Shown here piece after piece: positions 42,531 to 51,120 of a DNA stretch of 64,000 bases. The position numbers were made by a program, and so were the translations under genes. The stretch is taken from assembly GCA_902781705.1 (NCBI GenBank), contig CACZKE010000016.1:38944-102943 (forward strand), in the 5' to 3' direction. This stretch comes from an uncultured Bacteroidia bacterium (GTDB lineage: Bacteria > Bacteroidota > Bacteroidia > Bacteroidales > UBA932). Within the stretch, counting starts at the first letter, position 1. Every line of letters starts with the position of its first letter. The notes under the pieces were generated by a model, which was not told where the DNA came from, ran no database searches, and saw only the letters and a list, made by a program, of their open reading frames with translations.

Positions 42531-43877
42531 ATGAAGAACGTATATTTCATAGGCATCGGGGGCATCGGGATGAGTGCCCTGGCGAGATACTTCAAGTTCA
42601 AGGGGTATGCGGTGTCCGGGTATGACAAGACGCCGTCGGACCTGACGGCCGCGCTGCAGAGCGAGGGCATCGACGTCCATTACGAGGACCGGCCCGACCT
42701 CATTCCCGCAGACGTGGAAGAGACCCTCGTCATCTGGACGCCGGCCATCCACGAACTCGGTGAACTGGACCTCGTCCGCGAGAAGGGCTACCGGCTCATC
42801 AAGCGGTCCCGCGCCCTCGGAGAGGTGGCCAGCGGCCAGCGCTGCCTTGCCGTCGCCGGCACCCACGGAAAGACGACGACATCGACCCTTACCGCCCACA
42901 TCTTCACCGAGAGCGGCGAAGGCTGCTCGGCCTTCCTGGGCGGCATCTCCCGCAACTACGGGACCAATCTCCTGATGAGCGAGACCCCGGTCGTGGTGGC
43001 CGAGGCCGACGAGTTCGACCGCTCCTTCCACCAGCTCTTCCCGGAAATCGCCGTCATCACGGCCATCGACGCGGATCACCTGGACATCTACGGGGATTAT
43101 GCCCATGTCCTGGAATCCTTCCGCGTGTTCGCCTCCCAGGTGAGCGGCACCCTCATCCTGAAGGAAGGGCTGCCCGTCACCGCCGCCGACACGAAAGCGC
43201 ACATTCTAACTTATCACTATACAAGCCGCACGGCCGATTTCCATCCCGAAAACGCCCGCCCGGACCCGCTGGGGCATTTCATCTATGACCTTCACTATCC
43301 GGGCGGAATCCTTCGGGACATCCGTGTGGGGGCACCGGGCTGGGTCAATGCCGAAAACAGCATCGCCGCAGCCGCCATCGCCCTCACCTACGGGCTGCCG
43401 CCGGAAGCCGTCAGGCACGCCATCGGCACGTTCGAGGGCGTCAAGCGCCGCCTCGAGGTACACGTGAACACCCCAAAGGTGTCCTATGTCGACGACTACG
43501 CGCACCATCCGGCGGAACTTGCATCGGCCATCTCGTCCCTGAGGGACATCTTCCCCGGCCGGAAGATCACCGCCATCTTCCAGCCGCACTTGTACACCCG
43601 CACGCGGGACTTCGCCCCCGATTTCGCGAAGGCCCTCAGCGCGGTGGACAAGCTGATCCTCCTGCCCATCTACCCCGCCCGGGAAGAGCCCATCCCCGGG
43701 GTCACCTCCGACATCATCCTGTCGGCCGTGACCGCCCCGGAGAAGGTTCTCATCCCCAAGGAGGAACTGATGGACTATCTTGAAAAGGAGCCCGTCGATG
43801 TGCTCGTGACCTTCGGGGCCGGCAACATCGACCGGTTCATCGGACCCATCACCGACCTGCTGACCGCCCGCCTATGA
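42531..43877 (+). CDS. murC: UDP-MurNAc--L-alanine ligase MurC
   Basis: A 448-residue Mur ligase adding L-alanine to UDP-MurNAc. MKNVYFIGIGGIGMSALARYF opens the Rossmann domain; the ATP loop is AVAGTHGKTTTST; EADEFDRSF and YVDDYAHHPAEL are MurC hallmarks. No ddl gene lies between murC and ftsQ, as is usual in Bacteroidota. It overlaps ftsQ by 4 bases. Confidence 0.95.
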   Translation: MKNVYFIGIGGIGMSALARYFKFKGYAVSGYDKTPSDLTAALQSEGIDVHYEDRPDLIPADVEETLVIWTPAIHELGELDLVREKGYRLIKRSRALGEVASGQRCLAVAGTHGKTTTSTLTAHIFTESGEGCSAFLGGISRNYGTNLLMSETPVVVAEADEFDRSFHQLFPEIAVITAIDADHLDIYGDYAHVLESFRVFASQVSGTLILKEGLPVTAADTKAHILTYHYTSRTADFHPENARPDPLGHFIYDLHYPGGILRDIRVGAPGWVNAENSIAAAAIALTYGLPPEAVRHAIGTFEGVKRRLEVHVNTPKVSYVDDYAHHPAELASAISSLRDIFPGRKITAIFQPHLYTRTRDFAPDFAKALSAVDKLILLPIYPAREEPIPGVTSDIILSAVTAPEKVLIPKEELMDYLEKEPVDVLVTFGAGNIDRFIGPITDLLTARL

Positions 43878-44650
43878 AACCTGCCGTCCGTTACGCCATC
43901 GCGGCATCGGCCGTGACCGCCTGCCTCCTGCTGTGGCTCCTGGGTGACCGGGTGGCCGCCGGGAACCGCCATGAGGTGACCTGCAAAGGGGTGGAAGCGA
44001 TCATCGCCGACAGTCTGGAGCGGAAGTTCATCACCCCGGACGACATCCGCGACTGGATGAAGGACTATGGGACGTACGTGGGCCTCAGGCTGGACAGCGT
44101 GGACCTCAGGAAGGTGGAAAACATCATCGACGCCAAGAGCGCCGTCCGCAAGAGCCAGGCCTGGCTCACCGACGACGGCATGCTCCACGTGAGCGTCACC
44201 CAGCGGGAGCCCGTGGTGCGCTTCCAGGGCCCTTCCGGCGGCTTTTACGCCGACCGGGAAGGTTTCCTCTTCCCGCTCCAGTCCCGCCATACCGCCCGGG
44301 TTCCGGTCGTGGACGGCGTACTCCCTTTCCAGGTGGAGAAGAACTACAAGGGAGAGGCCGTGACCGAGGAGCAGCGCGCCTGGGTGGAGTCTGTCCTGGA
44401 CCTCGTCCGCTACCTGGACGCGCGTCCGGAATGGGCCGGCATCGTAGGCCAGATCTCCGTCCGCAAGGGCGGCGAACTGATGCTCATCCCCCGGAAAGGC
44501 GACGAACGCTTCCTCTTCGGCCACCCCACGGACATCGACGCCAAGTTCTCCCGTATCCGGAAGTACTACGAAGGCATCGCTCCGTTGGAGCAGGGATATC
44601 GCACCGTGGACGTTCGTTATGACGGACAGATTGTCTGCAAGAAGAAATAA
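43874..44650 (+). CDS. ftsQ: FtsQ-like cell division protein
   Basis: A 258-residue bitopic protein with a membrane helix at ~8-28 (AIAASAVTACLLLWLLG), a POTRA-like segment (~35-110) and a beta-domain with VSVTQREPVVRF and FYADREGFLFPL. It links FtsL/FtsB to the divisome. Similarity to proteobacterial FtsQ is low; position between murC and ftsA supports the call. Confidence 0.87.
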   Translation: MKPAVRYAIAASAVTACLLLWLLGDRVAAGNRHEVTCKGVEAIIADSLERKFITPDDIRDWMKDYGTYVGLRLDSVDLRKVENIIDAKSAVRKSQAWLTDDGMLHVSVTQREPVVRFQGPSGGFYADREGFLFPLQSRHTARVPVVDGVLPFQVEKNYKGEAVTEEQRAWVESVLDLVRYLDARPEWAGIVGQISVRKGGELMLIPRKGDERFLFGHPTDIDAKFSRIRKYYEGIAPLEQGYRTVDVRYDGQIVCKKK

Positions 44651-44663
44651 ATACTGATACGAT

Positions 44664-46169
44664 ATGGATGAAAGGTACATTGCATCGATTGATTTAGGAA
44701 CTTCCAAGTTCGGACTGTGCGTGGCCCGGGTGAAGGGCGACGACGTCCAGGTCGTCTATTACAAGGAGACGCCCTCCGCGGGTATCCGCGCCAGCGTGGT
44801 GCAGAACCCGATGAAGGCGTCGGTCCCCTTGAAGAAGGCCATCGAAGAGGCCGAGAGCGAACTCATGATCAAGATCCTGCAGGTGGTCGTGGGCATGCCC
44901 CGTTCCGACGTGCGGCAGGAAACGGCGACCGGTGGCATCGTCCGGTCCAACCCCGACGAGTACATCTCCGAGGAGGAGGTCGAGAGTCTGAAGGAAATGG
45001 CCCTGGAATCCTATCCGCTGGACGACGAGAACACCCAGATCATGTACGGGGCCGTGGCGCAGTCCTTCTCCATCGACGACCAGATCCAGTTGGTGGAGAG
45101 CGATGTCGTAGGCACCCTTTCGAGCGCGCTGGAGGGCAATTTCAAGGTGTTCATCGGCAGCAAGCGGGCCACCACGGCCGTGGACAAGATCTTCAATTCG
45201 ATGGGAATCGCCCTCGAGAAGAAGTACTTCCTTCCGGATGTCGTCGCGAAGACCGTCCTTTCCGAGGAGGACCGGCAGAACGGTGTGGCCCTCGTAGACG
45301 TGGGCGCCGGCGTAACCTCCGTGGCCGTGTACCACGGCGGCATCATGCGGTCCTATGCGGCCATTCCCTTCGGCGGAAAGACCATCACCGGCGACATCCG
45401 CACCGAGTGCTCCATCTCCGAGGAACTGGCGGAGAAGATCAAGGTCAAGTTCGGTGCCTGCATGCCCGGCAAACTCGCCTCGCTGAGCGAGAAGGTCCTG
45501 CAGATCCGCCTGACCGAGCCCTATAAGGAAGTGAGTGTCAAGTATATCTCCGAGGTCATCGACGCCCGCTGCCGGGAGATCATCGACGCGGTACTTTATT
45601 ACATCCAGGAGAGCGGACTGGAGAACAACCTCCGTGGCGGCATCGTCCTTACGGGCGGCGGCGCCTCCCTCGTGAACTTCGCGAACCTGTTCAAGGAGAT
45701 GTCCGGCTACGAGGTGCGCATCGGCTTCCCGAGGCACCTGTTCTCCGCTTCGGTGGGTACCGGCGTGTACAACCCTTCCGCCACGTCCGCCATCGGCATG
45801 GTCCTCGCGGCCAAGGACGACCGGCTCCCCGACTGCATCACCCGCCCGGAGCCCGTCTGGGCCGACGCCCCCGAGGCGGCGGAAACGGAATCGGCCGCGG
45901 AAGAGACCGCCGAAGGGTTCTTCGTCCCGGACGCCACCTTCGACAGCGGCGAACAAGGCACGCTGATTCCCGAAGAGGAATACGGCGAAGCCCCGGCCGA
46001 GGAGAAGCCCGAGGAGAAGAAGAAGGAGAAAGAGAAGAAAAAGAAGGAGCCCAAGCCCAAGAAGGAAAGGATGTGGTGGAAAAAACTCGGCGAGAACATG
46101 AAAACAGGCCTGCTGAACTTCTACGACGAAGTCACGCGGGAAGATGACGAAAACGATAACAAGGAGTAA
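44664..46169 (+). CDS. ftsA: Cell division protein FtsA
   Basis: A 501-residue actin-like ATPase that anchors FtsZ to the membrane. The ATPase motifs are IASIDLGTSKFGLCVA near the N-terminus, LVDVGAGVTSVAVYHGG and GGIVLTGGGASL. The core ends near 390; an acidic then lysine-rich linker (~395-470) follows, and the C-terminal amphipathic membrane helix lies around WWKKLGENMKTGLLNFYDE. Confidence 0.95.
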   Translation: MDERYIASIDLGTSKFGLCVARVKGDDVQVVYYKETPSAGIRASVVQNPMKASVPLKKAIEEAESELMIKILQVVVGMPRSDVRQETATGGIVRSNPDEYISEEEVESLKEMALESYPLDDENTQIMYGAVAQSFSIDDQIQLVESDVVGTLSSALEGNFKVFIGSKRATTAVDKIFNSMGIALEKKYFLPDVVAKTVLSEEDRQNGVALVDVGAGVTSVAVYHGGIMRSYAAIPFGGKTITGDIRTECSISEELAEKIKVKFGACMPGKLASLSEKVLQIRLTEPYKEVSVKYISEVIDARCREIIDAVLYYIQESGLENNLRGGIVLTGGGASLVNFANLFKEMSGYEVRIGFPRHLFSASVGTGVYNPSATSAIGMVLAAKDDRLPDCITRPEPVWADAPEAAETESAAEETAEGFFVPDATFDSGEQGTLIPEEEYGEAPAEEKPEEKKKEKEKKKKEPKPKKERMWWKKLGENMKTGLLNFYDEVTREDDENDNKE

Positions 46170-46174
46170 GAGCC

Positions 46175-47422
46175 ATGGAAGAGATCAAGGACATCATGCC
46201 CCGGGAGTGGGTGGAGGAGAATTCCATCATCAAGGTGATCGGCGTAGGCGGCGGAGGCTGCAATGCCGTGAACTACATGTACAAGCAGAAGATCAAGGGC
46301 TGCAACTTCATCGTGAGCAACACCGACGCGCAGGCCCTCTACAAGAGCGAGGTCCCCACGAAGATCCAGATGGGCGCGAAGGGACTCGGCGCGGGCACGG
46401 ACCCCACCGAGGGCCGCAACGCCGCCCTGGAGTCCCAGGACGAGATTGCCGCGAAGGTGCTGGACAACGGCACGGAAATGCTGTTCATCACCGCCGGCAT
46501 GGGCGGCGGTACCGGCACGGGTGCCTCCCCCGTCATCGCCAAGATGGCGAAGGACCGCGGGATCCTCACCGTCGCCGTCGTCACCATTCCGTTCAAGAAT
46601 GAGGGCAACGAATCCCAGTCCAAGGCCGTGGACGGCATCCGCGAACTGGAGAAGAACGTGGACAGTCTCCTGATCATCAACAACGAGAAACTCTACGAGT
46701 TCTTCGGCGACACGCTCGCGCACGAGGCATTCCCGATGGCCGACGAGGTGCTCGCCACCGCCGTCCGGGGCATCATCGAGGTGATCACCCAGCCGGGCTA
46801 TATCAATGTGGACTTCAAGGACGTGTCCAAGATGATGCGGAACTCCGGCATGGCCCTCATGGGCACCGGCGTGGGCACGGGCAACAACCGCCTGGAGGAC
46901 GCCGTGAAGGGCGCCTTCGAGTCCCCGCTCCTGAACGACTTCGACCTCAAGACCGCGAAGAACGTCCTGATCAACATCACCTCCGGCCACAACGAGCGCG
47001 GCGTCAAGATGAAGGAACTCGAGACCATCGACGAGATGATCACCGAGTACACCGGCAGCGCCAACCGCTTCAAGAAGGGCCTCATCTGGGACGACGACCC
47101 GGAGATCGGCGACAAGGTCCGGATCACGGCCATCGTCACGGGCTTCGACATGGGCAAACTCGGCGAAATCACCGACGTGAACCTCGGGAACCTCGTCATC
47201 ATCGACAGCGGCTTCCAGTGGGAGACCACCTATAAGGGCCAGGAAGTTCCCCTCCCGGACGTAACTCCCTCGATCAAAGTCGGTTTCAACACCGCCGAAA
47301 CCACCCGCCGCTTCCACTTCACCGAGGACACCAAGCCCTGCCTCTGCGTCGAACCCGGCCAGAGCCTCAGCGCCCTCGAGGCCGTCCCCGCCATCCGCCG
47401 GGCACACGAAGGGAAAAAATAG
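46175..47422 (+). CDS. ftsZ: Cell division protein FtsZ
   Basis: A 415-residue tubulin-like GTPase forming the division ring. It has IKVIGVGGGGCNAVNYM, the tubulin signature GGGTGTGASPVIA, NNRLEDA and an internal domain ending near 330. The C-terminal LEAVPAIRRAHEGKK resembles the conserved FtsA-binding peptide. The linker is short (~50 residues), so the protein is compact for the phylum. Last gene of the cluster. Confidence 0.96.
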   Translation: MEEIKDIMPREWVEENSIIKVIGVGGGGCNAVNYMYKQKIKGCNFIVSNTDAQALYKSEVPTKIQMGAKGLGAGTDPTEGRNAALESQDEIAAKVLDNGTEMLFITAGMGGGTGTGASPVIAKMAKDRGILTVAVVTIPFKNEGNESQSKAVDGIRELEKNVDSLLIINNEKLYEFFGDTLAHEAFPMADEVLATAVRGIIEVITQPGYINVDFKDVSKMMRNSGMALMGTGVGTGNNRLEDAVKGAFESPLLNDFDLKTAKNVLINITSGHNERGVKMKELETIDEMITEYTGSANRFKKGLIWDDDPEIGDKVRITAIVTGFDMGKLGEITDVNLGNLVIIDSGFQWETTYKGQEVPLPDVTPSIKVGFNTAETTRRFHFTEDTKPCLCVEPGQSLSALEAVPAIRRAHEGKK

Positions 47423-47445
47423 GAAGCGTCCCCTGCACGAAACCA

Positions 47446-47546
47446 TTGTCTCCGGCACAAAGCGGTTTGCTTTCGTGCCGGAGACAAGTGTTGTTGGGCA
47501 TGGTCTGCCACTGTTTTTCAAACCGTGCCCAAAACTCCTGCAGACC
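47446..47546 (+). terminator. Strong hairpin and overlapping stems after ftsZ
   Basis: A perfect 13-bp stem TTGTCTCCGGCAC / GTGCCGGAGACAA (47446-47458, 47475-47487) with an inner AAAGC/GCTTT pair. Next come an 11-bp stem starting TTGGGCATGGT (47493-47503 with 47521-47532) and GGTCTGC/GCAGACC (47502-47508 with 47540-47546), which interlock. No U-tract follows the first stem, so termination is only probable. Confidence 0.55.
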
Positions 47547-47585
47547 TTGCCTATTTATGGGATAATTCTTTTCCGATAAAATGAT

Positions 47586-47593
47586 TAACTTTG
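47586..47593 (+). promoter_or_regulatory. -7 promoter box for gltX
   Basis: TAACTTTG matches TAnnTTTG, 25 bases before the ATG at 47619. Confidence 0.6.
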
Positions 47594-47618
47594 CAATTCC
47601 TATACGATCAATACAACG

Positions 47619-49400
47619 ATGGAAAGAAGAACACGCGTCAGATTTGCTCCCTCCCCCACCGGTCCGCTGCACATGGGCGGCGTCCGGACGGCCTTGTACA
47701 ACTACCTGTATGCCAAGCAGCACGGGGGTGATTTCATCCTCCGGATCGAGGATACGGACTCCAACCGGTTCGTGCCGGGTGCGGAGCAGTATATCATCGA
47801 AGCCCTGAACTGGTGCGGGATCGTTCCCGACGAGGGTGTGGATGAGGCGGGCAAGGTCGTCGAGACCGCATCGGCCCGGCACCCGCATGCGCCGTACCGC
47901 CAGAGCCAGCGGCGGCCGATCTACCGGAAATACGCGGAGCAACTGGTGGAGGCCGGATGGGCCTACTACGCCTTCGACTCCGCCGAGGAGCTGGACGCCT
48001 GCCGGAAAGCCGCCGAGGCCGCCGGACAGACGTTCACCTACAACGCCGTGACGCGCGAGAAGATGCGGAACTCCCTGACGCTTCCGGCCGATGAGGTGGA
48101 GCGCCTGCTCGCCGAAACCGACCACTGGACGGTGCGTTTCAAGATGCCCGCCGGCCGGATCGTGGAAATGGACGACCTCATCCGCGGCCATATCTCCGTC
48201 AACACCGACACCCTGGACGACAAGGTCCTCTGGAAGCGGGCCGACGAACTCCCGACCTACCACCTCGCCAACATCGTCGATGACCACCTGATGGAAATCA
48301 CCGAGGTCATCCGCGGCGAGGAGTGGCTTCCTTCCCTCCCGCTACATTACCTTCTGTATGAGGCGTTTGGATGGACCGATACCATGCCCCGTTTCGCACA
48401 CCTGTCGCTCCTGCTGAAGCCGGACGGCAAGGGCAAACTGTCCAAGCGCGACGGCGACCGCCTGGGCTTCCCGGTGTTCCCGCTCCGCTGGGTCAATGCC
48501 GAGGGCGAAGTTTCCCGCGGCTACCGCGAGGACGGCTACTTCCCTGAGGCCTTTGTCAATATGCTCGCCTTCCTGGGCTGGAATCCGGGCGACGACACGG
48601 AACTTTACACGCTGGAGGAACTGATTCCGGTGTTCTCGCTGGAGCGCGTGATCAAGTCCGGCGCCCGTTTCAACGCCGACAAGGCCAAGTGGTACAACAA
48701 GGAGTACCTCCGCGTGAAGCCTGCCGAGGAGTTGGCCCGCCTGCTGGTCCCTGTCCTGGAACAGCACGGCATCCAGGTCGTGGACTGCCCCGCCTGCGCC
48801 CTCGTGGCCGGGTCGGAGCTTTCTCCGGAAGGATTTGATTTCCAGAACCATATCTTCACCATCGACTATGTCGCCCGCGTGATTGAAACGCTCCGTGACC
48901 GGGCCACTTTCGTCGCCGATTTCTGGGACATCGCCCCGTACCTGTTCATCGCCCCTGCGGACTACGAGGCCTTCGGCGTGAAGGCCGGCGCCGCCGTGAA
49001 CGACAAGCCGGCGGACCCGCGCCGCGCCGCCGATCCCCGTGCCAAGGTCTATGACGATGCAGCCACGGCTCCCTTCCTGGCAAAGGATGTGGACAAGTTC
49101 TGGAAACCCGACTGGTACGAGTACTGCTTCGAGGTGTGCCAGCACATCTCCGGCCGCGAGTTCGGTTTCGACGATCTGGAAGTCTATCGCGGCACCTTGG
49201 AGGTCCCGGCCCTGGAGCAGGAACTGGAATCCTACATCAAGATGCGGGAATACCCGATGGGCAAGGTCATGAACAGCCTGCGCCTCGCCCTCACCGGCAG
49301 CGCCTCCGGCCTGGGCATCGCCGCCATCATCTCGCTCATCGGCCGTAAGGAATTCGCCCGCCGCATGACTTTCATCGCTGAAAGGTTGGGGCGGATCTAA
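47619..49400 (+). CDS. gltX: Glutamate--tRNA ligase
   Basis: A class I aminoacyl-tRNA synthetase of 593 residues. The HIGH-type motif reads RFAPSPTGPLHMGGVRTAL at the N-terminus, followed by ILRIEDTDSNR and the second motif KLSKRDG. It charges tRNA-Glu. At 593 residues it is longer than the ~500 usual in related bacteria, with extra sequence spread through the connective and anticodon-binding parts (~340-470). GlnS-type identity is disfavoured by the GltX-like ends. Confidence 0.93.
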   Translation: MERRTRVRFAPSPTGPLHMGGVRTALYNYLYAKQHGGDFILRIEDTDSNRFVPGAEQYIIEALNWCGIVPDEGVDEAGKVVETASARHPHAPYRQSQRRPIYRKYAEQLVEAGWAYYAFDSAEELDACRKAAEAAGQTFTYNAVTREKMRNSLTLPADEVERLLAETDHWTVRFKMPAGRIVEMDDLIRGHISVNTDTLDDKVLWKRADELPTYHLANIVDDHLMEITEVIRGEEWLPSLPLHYLLYEAFGWTDTMPRFAHLSLLLKPDGKGKLSKRDGDRLGFPVFPLRWVNAEGEVSRGYREDGYFPEAFVNMLAFLGWNPGDDTELYTLEELIPVFSLERVIKSGARFNADKAKWYNKEYLRVKPAEELARLLVPVLEQHGIQVVDCPACALVAGSELSPEGFDFQNHIFTIDYVARVIETLRDRATFVADFWDIAPYLFIAPADYEAFGVKAGAAVNDKPADPRRAADPRAKVYDDAATAPFLAKDVDKFWKPDWYEYCFEVCQHISGREFGFDDLEVYRGTLEVPALEQELESYIKMREYPMGKVMNSLRLALTGSASGLGIAAIISLIGRKEFARRMTFIAERLGRI

Positions 49401-49433
49401 CATTCAAACAGCCTTCATCCTTCGATTACTGTG

Positions 49434-49462
49434 CGTCCCGGTCCATCGATTGGACCGGGACG
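49434..49462. terminator. Convergent hairpin between gltX and truB
   Basis: Perfect 12-bp arms CGTCCCGGTCCA (49434-49445) and TGGACCGGGACG (49451-49462). A further TTGGACCGGGAC copy lies at 49501-49512 and could pair alternatively with the first arm. The position between convergent genes suits a bidirectional terminator. Confidence 0.65.
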
Positions 49463-49526
49463 TGCATTTTAGCCTGTTTTCGAAGGTCCCCTTCAAATAT
49501 TTGGACCGGGACCCGCACGTCGGAAG

Positions 49527-50603
49527 TCAATCCGCCAAAAGGGCGAGGGTCTCGTCCAGGGAGAGGGCGTTTTCAAGGGAGAAATCGCCTGTCCGGGTGC
49601 GGACGAGACTGGACAGGTGCGCGCCGGAGCCGAGCGCTTCGCCAAGGTCGCGGGCGAAGGCGCGGATGTATGTGCCTTTGGAGCAGGCGATGCGTACCGT
49701 CGCTGTGGGGAGGCCCATGCCTGATGTGTCAGTCATGTTGATCCGGGAAGAAGCAGATTTCTCGACTCCGCCTGCGGCTCCGCTCGAAATGACAGAATGG
49801 GCTCCGTCTGGAATGACAGGAAGCGAATCATTGGAAATGGCTGATGAAACCGTGCTCAAGGACGATGCCTGCAAGGCATCCGCATCCGGAGTCGGACAAC
49901 TTTTTTCCGACCTTTTTTCGGGAGGAAAAAAGTTAGTCCGCGGAGGTTCGGCGGATGCCGGATCAAAATCAAGCAACGCCAGATCGGAGATGGTAATGCG
50001 GCTGCGGTGGAGGGTTTCGAGGGCGGCGGCATCGAAGTCGGGGTCCAGATCGCCGCGCTGGGACTTGCGGTAGAGTTTGCGGGCGAGTTCGTAGGCGCGG
50101 ACGCCATCGACAGACTTGGCGCTGAAAAGGGGCGCGATCTGCTCCTGGGGGCCCAGGAAGTCCTTCAGGGCATCCCGAACACTTTCCTCCGTGATATGCT
50201 CATAGGGGAAGGTCCGGTCCACTTCCTTCTCCAGATCGTAAGACGGCGTGGTGGCGCCGAAGCGGATGCCGGCGACGTACTCCTTGTCATGATCCTGGAA
50301 TTCCTGCGCCCGTTTGCAGGCCGCACCGATGCACACGAGCAGCACGCCCGTCGCCAGGGGATCCAGCGTCCCGGCATGACCCACCTTCAGGTTCTTCTTC
50401 CGGAAGTGCCTGAAAGCGGCGAACTTGACCTTCCGGATGACATCGGCCGATGTCCACCTGTAGGGTTTGTCGATGGGGATGACGATGCCGGCGGGGTAAT
50501 CCGCGATGTCGTGGGACAGAGATCCTTCGCTGACGCTCAGGATGACAGGGGAACCGCTCAGGATGACAGGGGAATCGCCCGGAGGGACTGGGGCGTGGCT
50601 CAT
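49527..50603 (-). CDS. truB: tRNA pseudouridine(55) synthase TruB with repeat-derived segments
   Basis: A 358-residue pseudouridine synthase for U55 of tRNA. The catalytic aspartate is in VGHAGTLDPLATGVLLV (~76), and the C-terminal ACSKGTYIRAFARDLGEALG and AHLSSLVRTRTGDFSLENA match the family. Two stretches are repeat-derived: residues ~8-30 (SPVILSGSPVILSVSEGS) before the true fold begins at AGIVIPIDKP, and a central insert (~225-290) containing VISSGAAGGVEKSA just before the ACSKGTY strand. Its ATG overlaps the rpiB stop in ATGA. Confidence 0.9.
   Translation of the reverse strand: MSHAPVPPGDSPVILSGSPVILSVSEGSLSHDIADYPAGIVIPIDKPYRWTSADVIRKVKFAAFRHFRKKNLKVGHAGTLDPLATGVLLVCIGAACKRAQEFQDHDKEYVAGIRFGATTPSYDLEKEVDRTFPYEHITEESVRDALKDFLGPQEQIAPLFSAKSVDGVRAYELARKLYRKSQRGDLDPDFDAAALETLHRSRITISDLALLDFDPASAEPPRTNFFPPEKRSEKSCPTPDADALQASSLSTVSSAISNDSLPVIPDGAHSVISSGAAGGVEKSASSRINMTDTSGMGLPTATVRIACSKGTYIRAFARDLGEALGSGAHLSSLVRTRTGDFSLENALSLDETLALLAD
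49755..49800. repeat. Palindromic-repeat half-element inside truB
   Basis: AGATTTCTC at 49755-49763 continues through GACTCCG...GCTCGAAATGACAG, the family's left half. No intact right terminal repeat follows; the next ~60 bases look like degenerate repeat. The truB frame is kept. Confidence 0.8.
50513..50580. repeat. Palindromic-repeat units at the truB 5' end
   Basis: Units containing GATCCTTCGCTGACG and CTCAGGATGACAGGGGAA are repeated twice. On the coding strand they give SPVILSGSPVILSVSEGS. Confidence 0.75.
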
Positions 50604-51031
50604 CGGCAGGGTATCTTGTCGATGCGGCGCTGGTGGCGGCCGCCTTCGAAGGAGGTGTCCAGCCAGGTGCGGACGATGTTGGAGGCGATCCGGTACGGGA
50701 TGAAGCGGGCCGGGAGAACCAGGACGTTCGCGTTGTTATGGGCCTTCACGAGACGGCCCACCTCGGAGGACCAGGCGAGGCCGGCCCGGATGCCCTGGTG
50801 CTTGTTCAGGGTGATGGCCATGCCGTTGCCGGTACCGCAGAGGGCGATGCCCAACTCCACTTCCCCACTCTCGACCGCCTGCGCGAGCCGATGCGCGAAG
50901 TCCGGATAGTCACAACTCACTTCCGTGTCCGTGCCGTAATTGACGACCTCGATACCGCGCTCCCGCAGCATCTTCATCAGTTTGTTCTTGTACTCCACGC
51001 CGGCGTGGTCGTTGCAGATTCCGATTTTCAT
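50600..51031 (-). CDS. rpiB: Ribose-5-phosphate isomerase B (RpiB/LacAB family)
   Basis: A 143-residue sugar-phosphate isomerase interconverting ribose-5-phosphate and ribulose-5-phosphate. It shows MKIGICNDHAGVEYK at the start, the catalytic cysteine in GIALCGTGNGMAI, then GIRAGLAW and NNANVLVLPARF. ATG 51031 is chosen because the family begins there; the 25 codons further upstream are translated repeat sequence. It is coupled to truB by a 4-base overlap. Confidence 0.92.
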   Translation of the reverse strand: MKIGICNDHAGVEYKNKLMKMLRERGIEVVNYGTDTEVSCDYPDFAHRLAQAVESGEVELGIALCGTGNGMAITLNKHQGIRAGLAWSSEVGRLVKAHNNANVLVLPARFIPYRIASNIVRTWLDTSFEGGRHQRRIDKIPCR

Positions 51032-51038
51032 AGGTATT

Positions 51039-51120
51039 AGATTTCTCGACAAGCTCGAAATGACAAAAAATAATAAACTCGAAATGACAAAAAGGTCACC
51101 GTTCAAAATGACTGAAGGTC
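51039..51120. repeat. Palindromic-repeat units upstream of rpiB
   Basis: AGATTTCTC (51039-51047) followed by three CTCGAAATGACAAAAA-like or CAAAATGACTGAAGG-like units. It fills most of the space between the HprK-like and rpiB genes. Confidence 0.8.

Noticed and set aside
51032-51106. 25-codon N-terminal extension of RpiB
   Set aside because: The extension is translated palindromic repeat; the family starts at MKIGICNDHAG.
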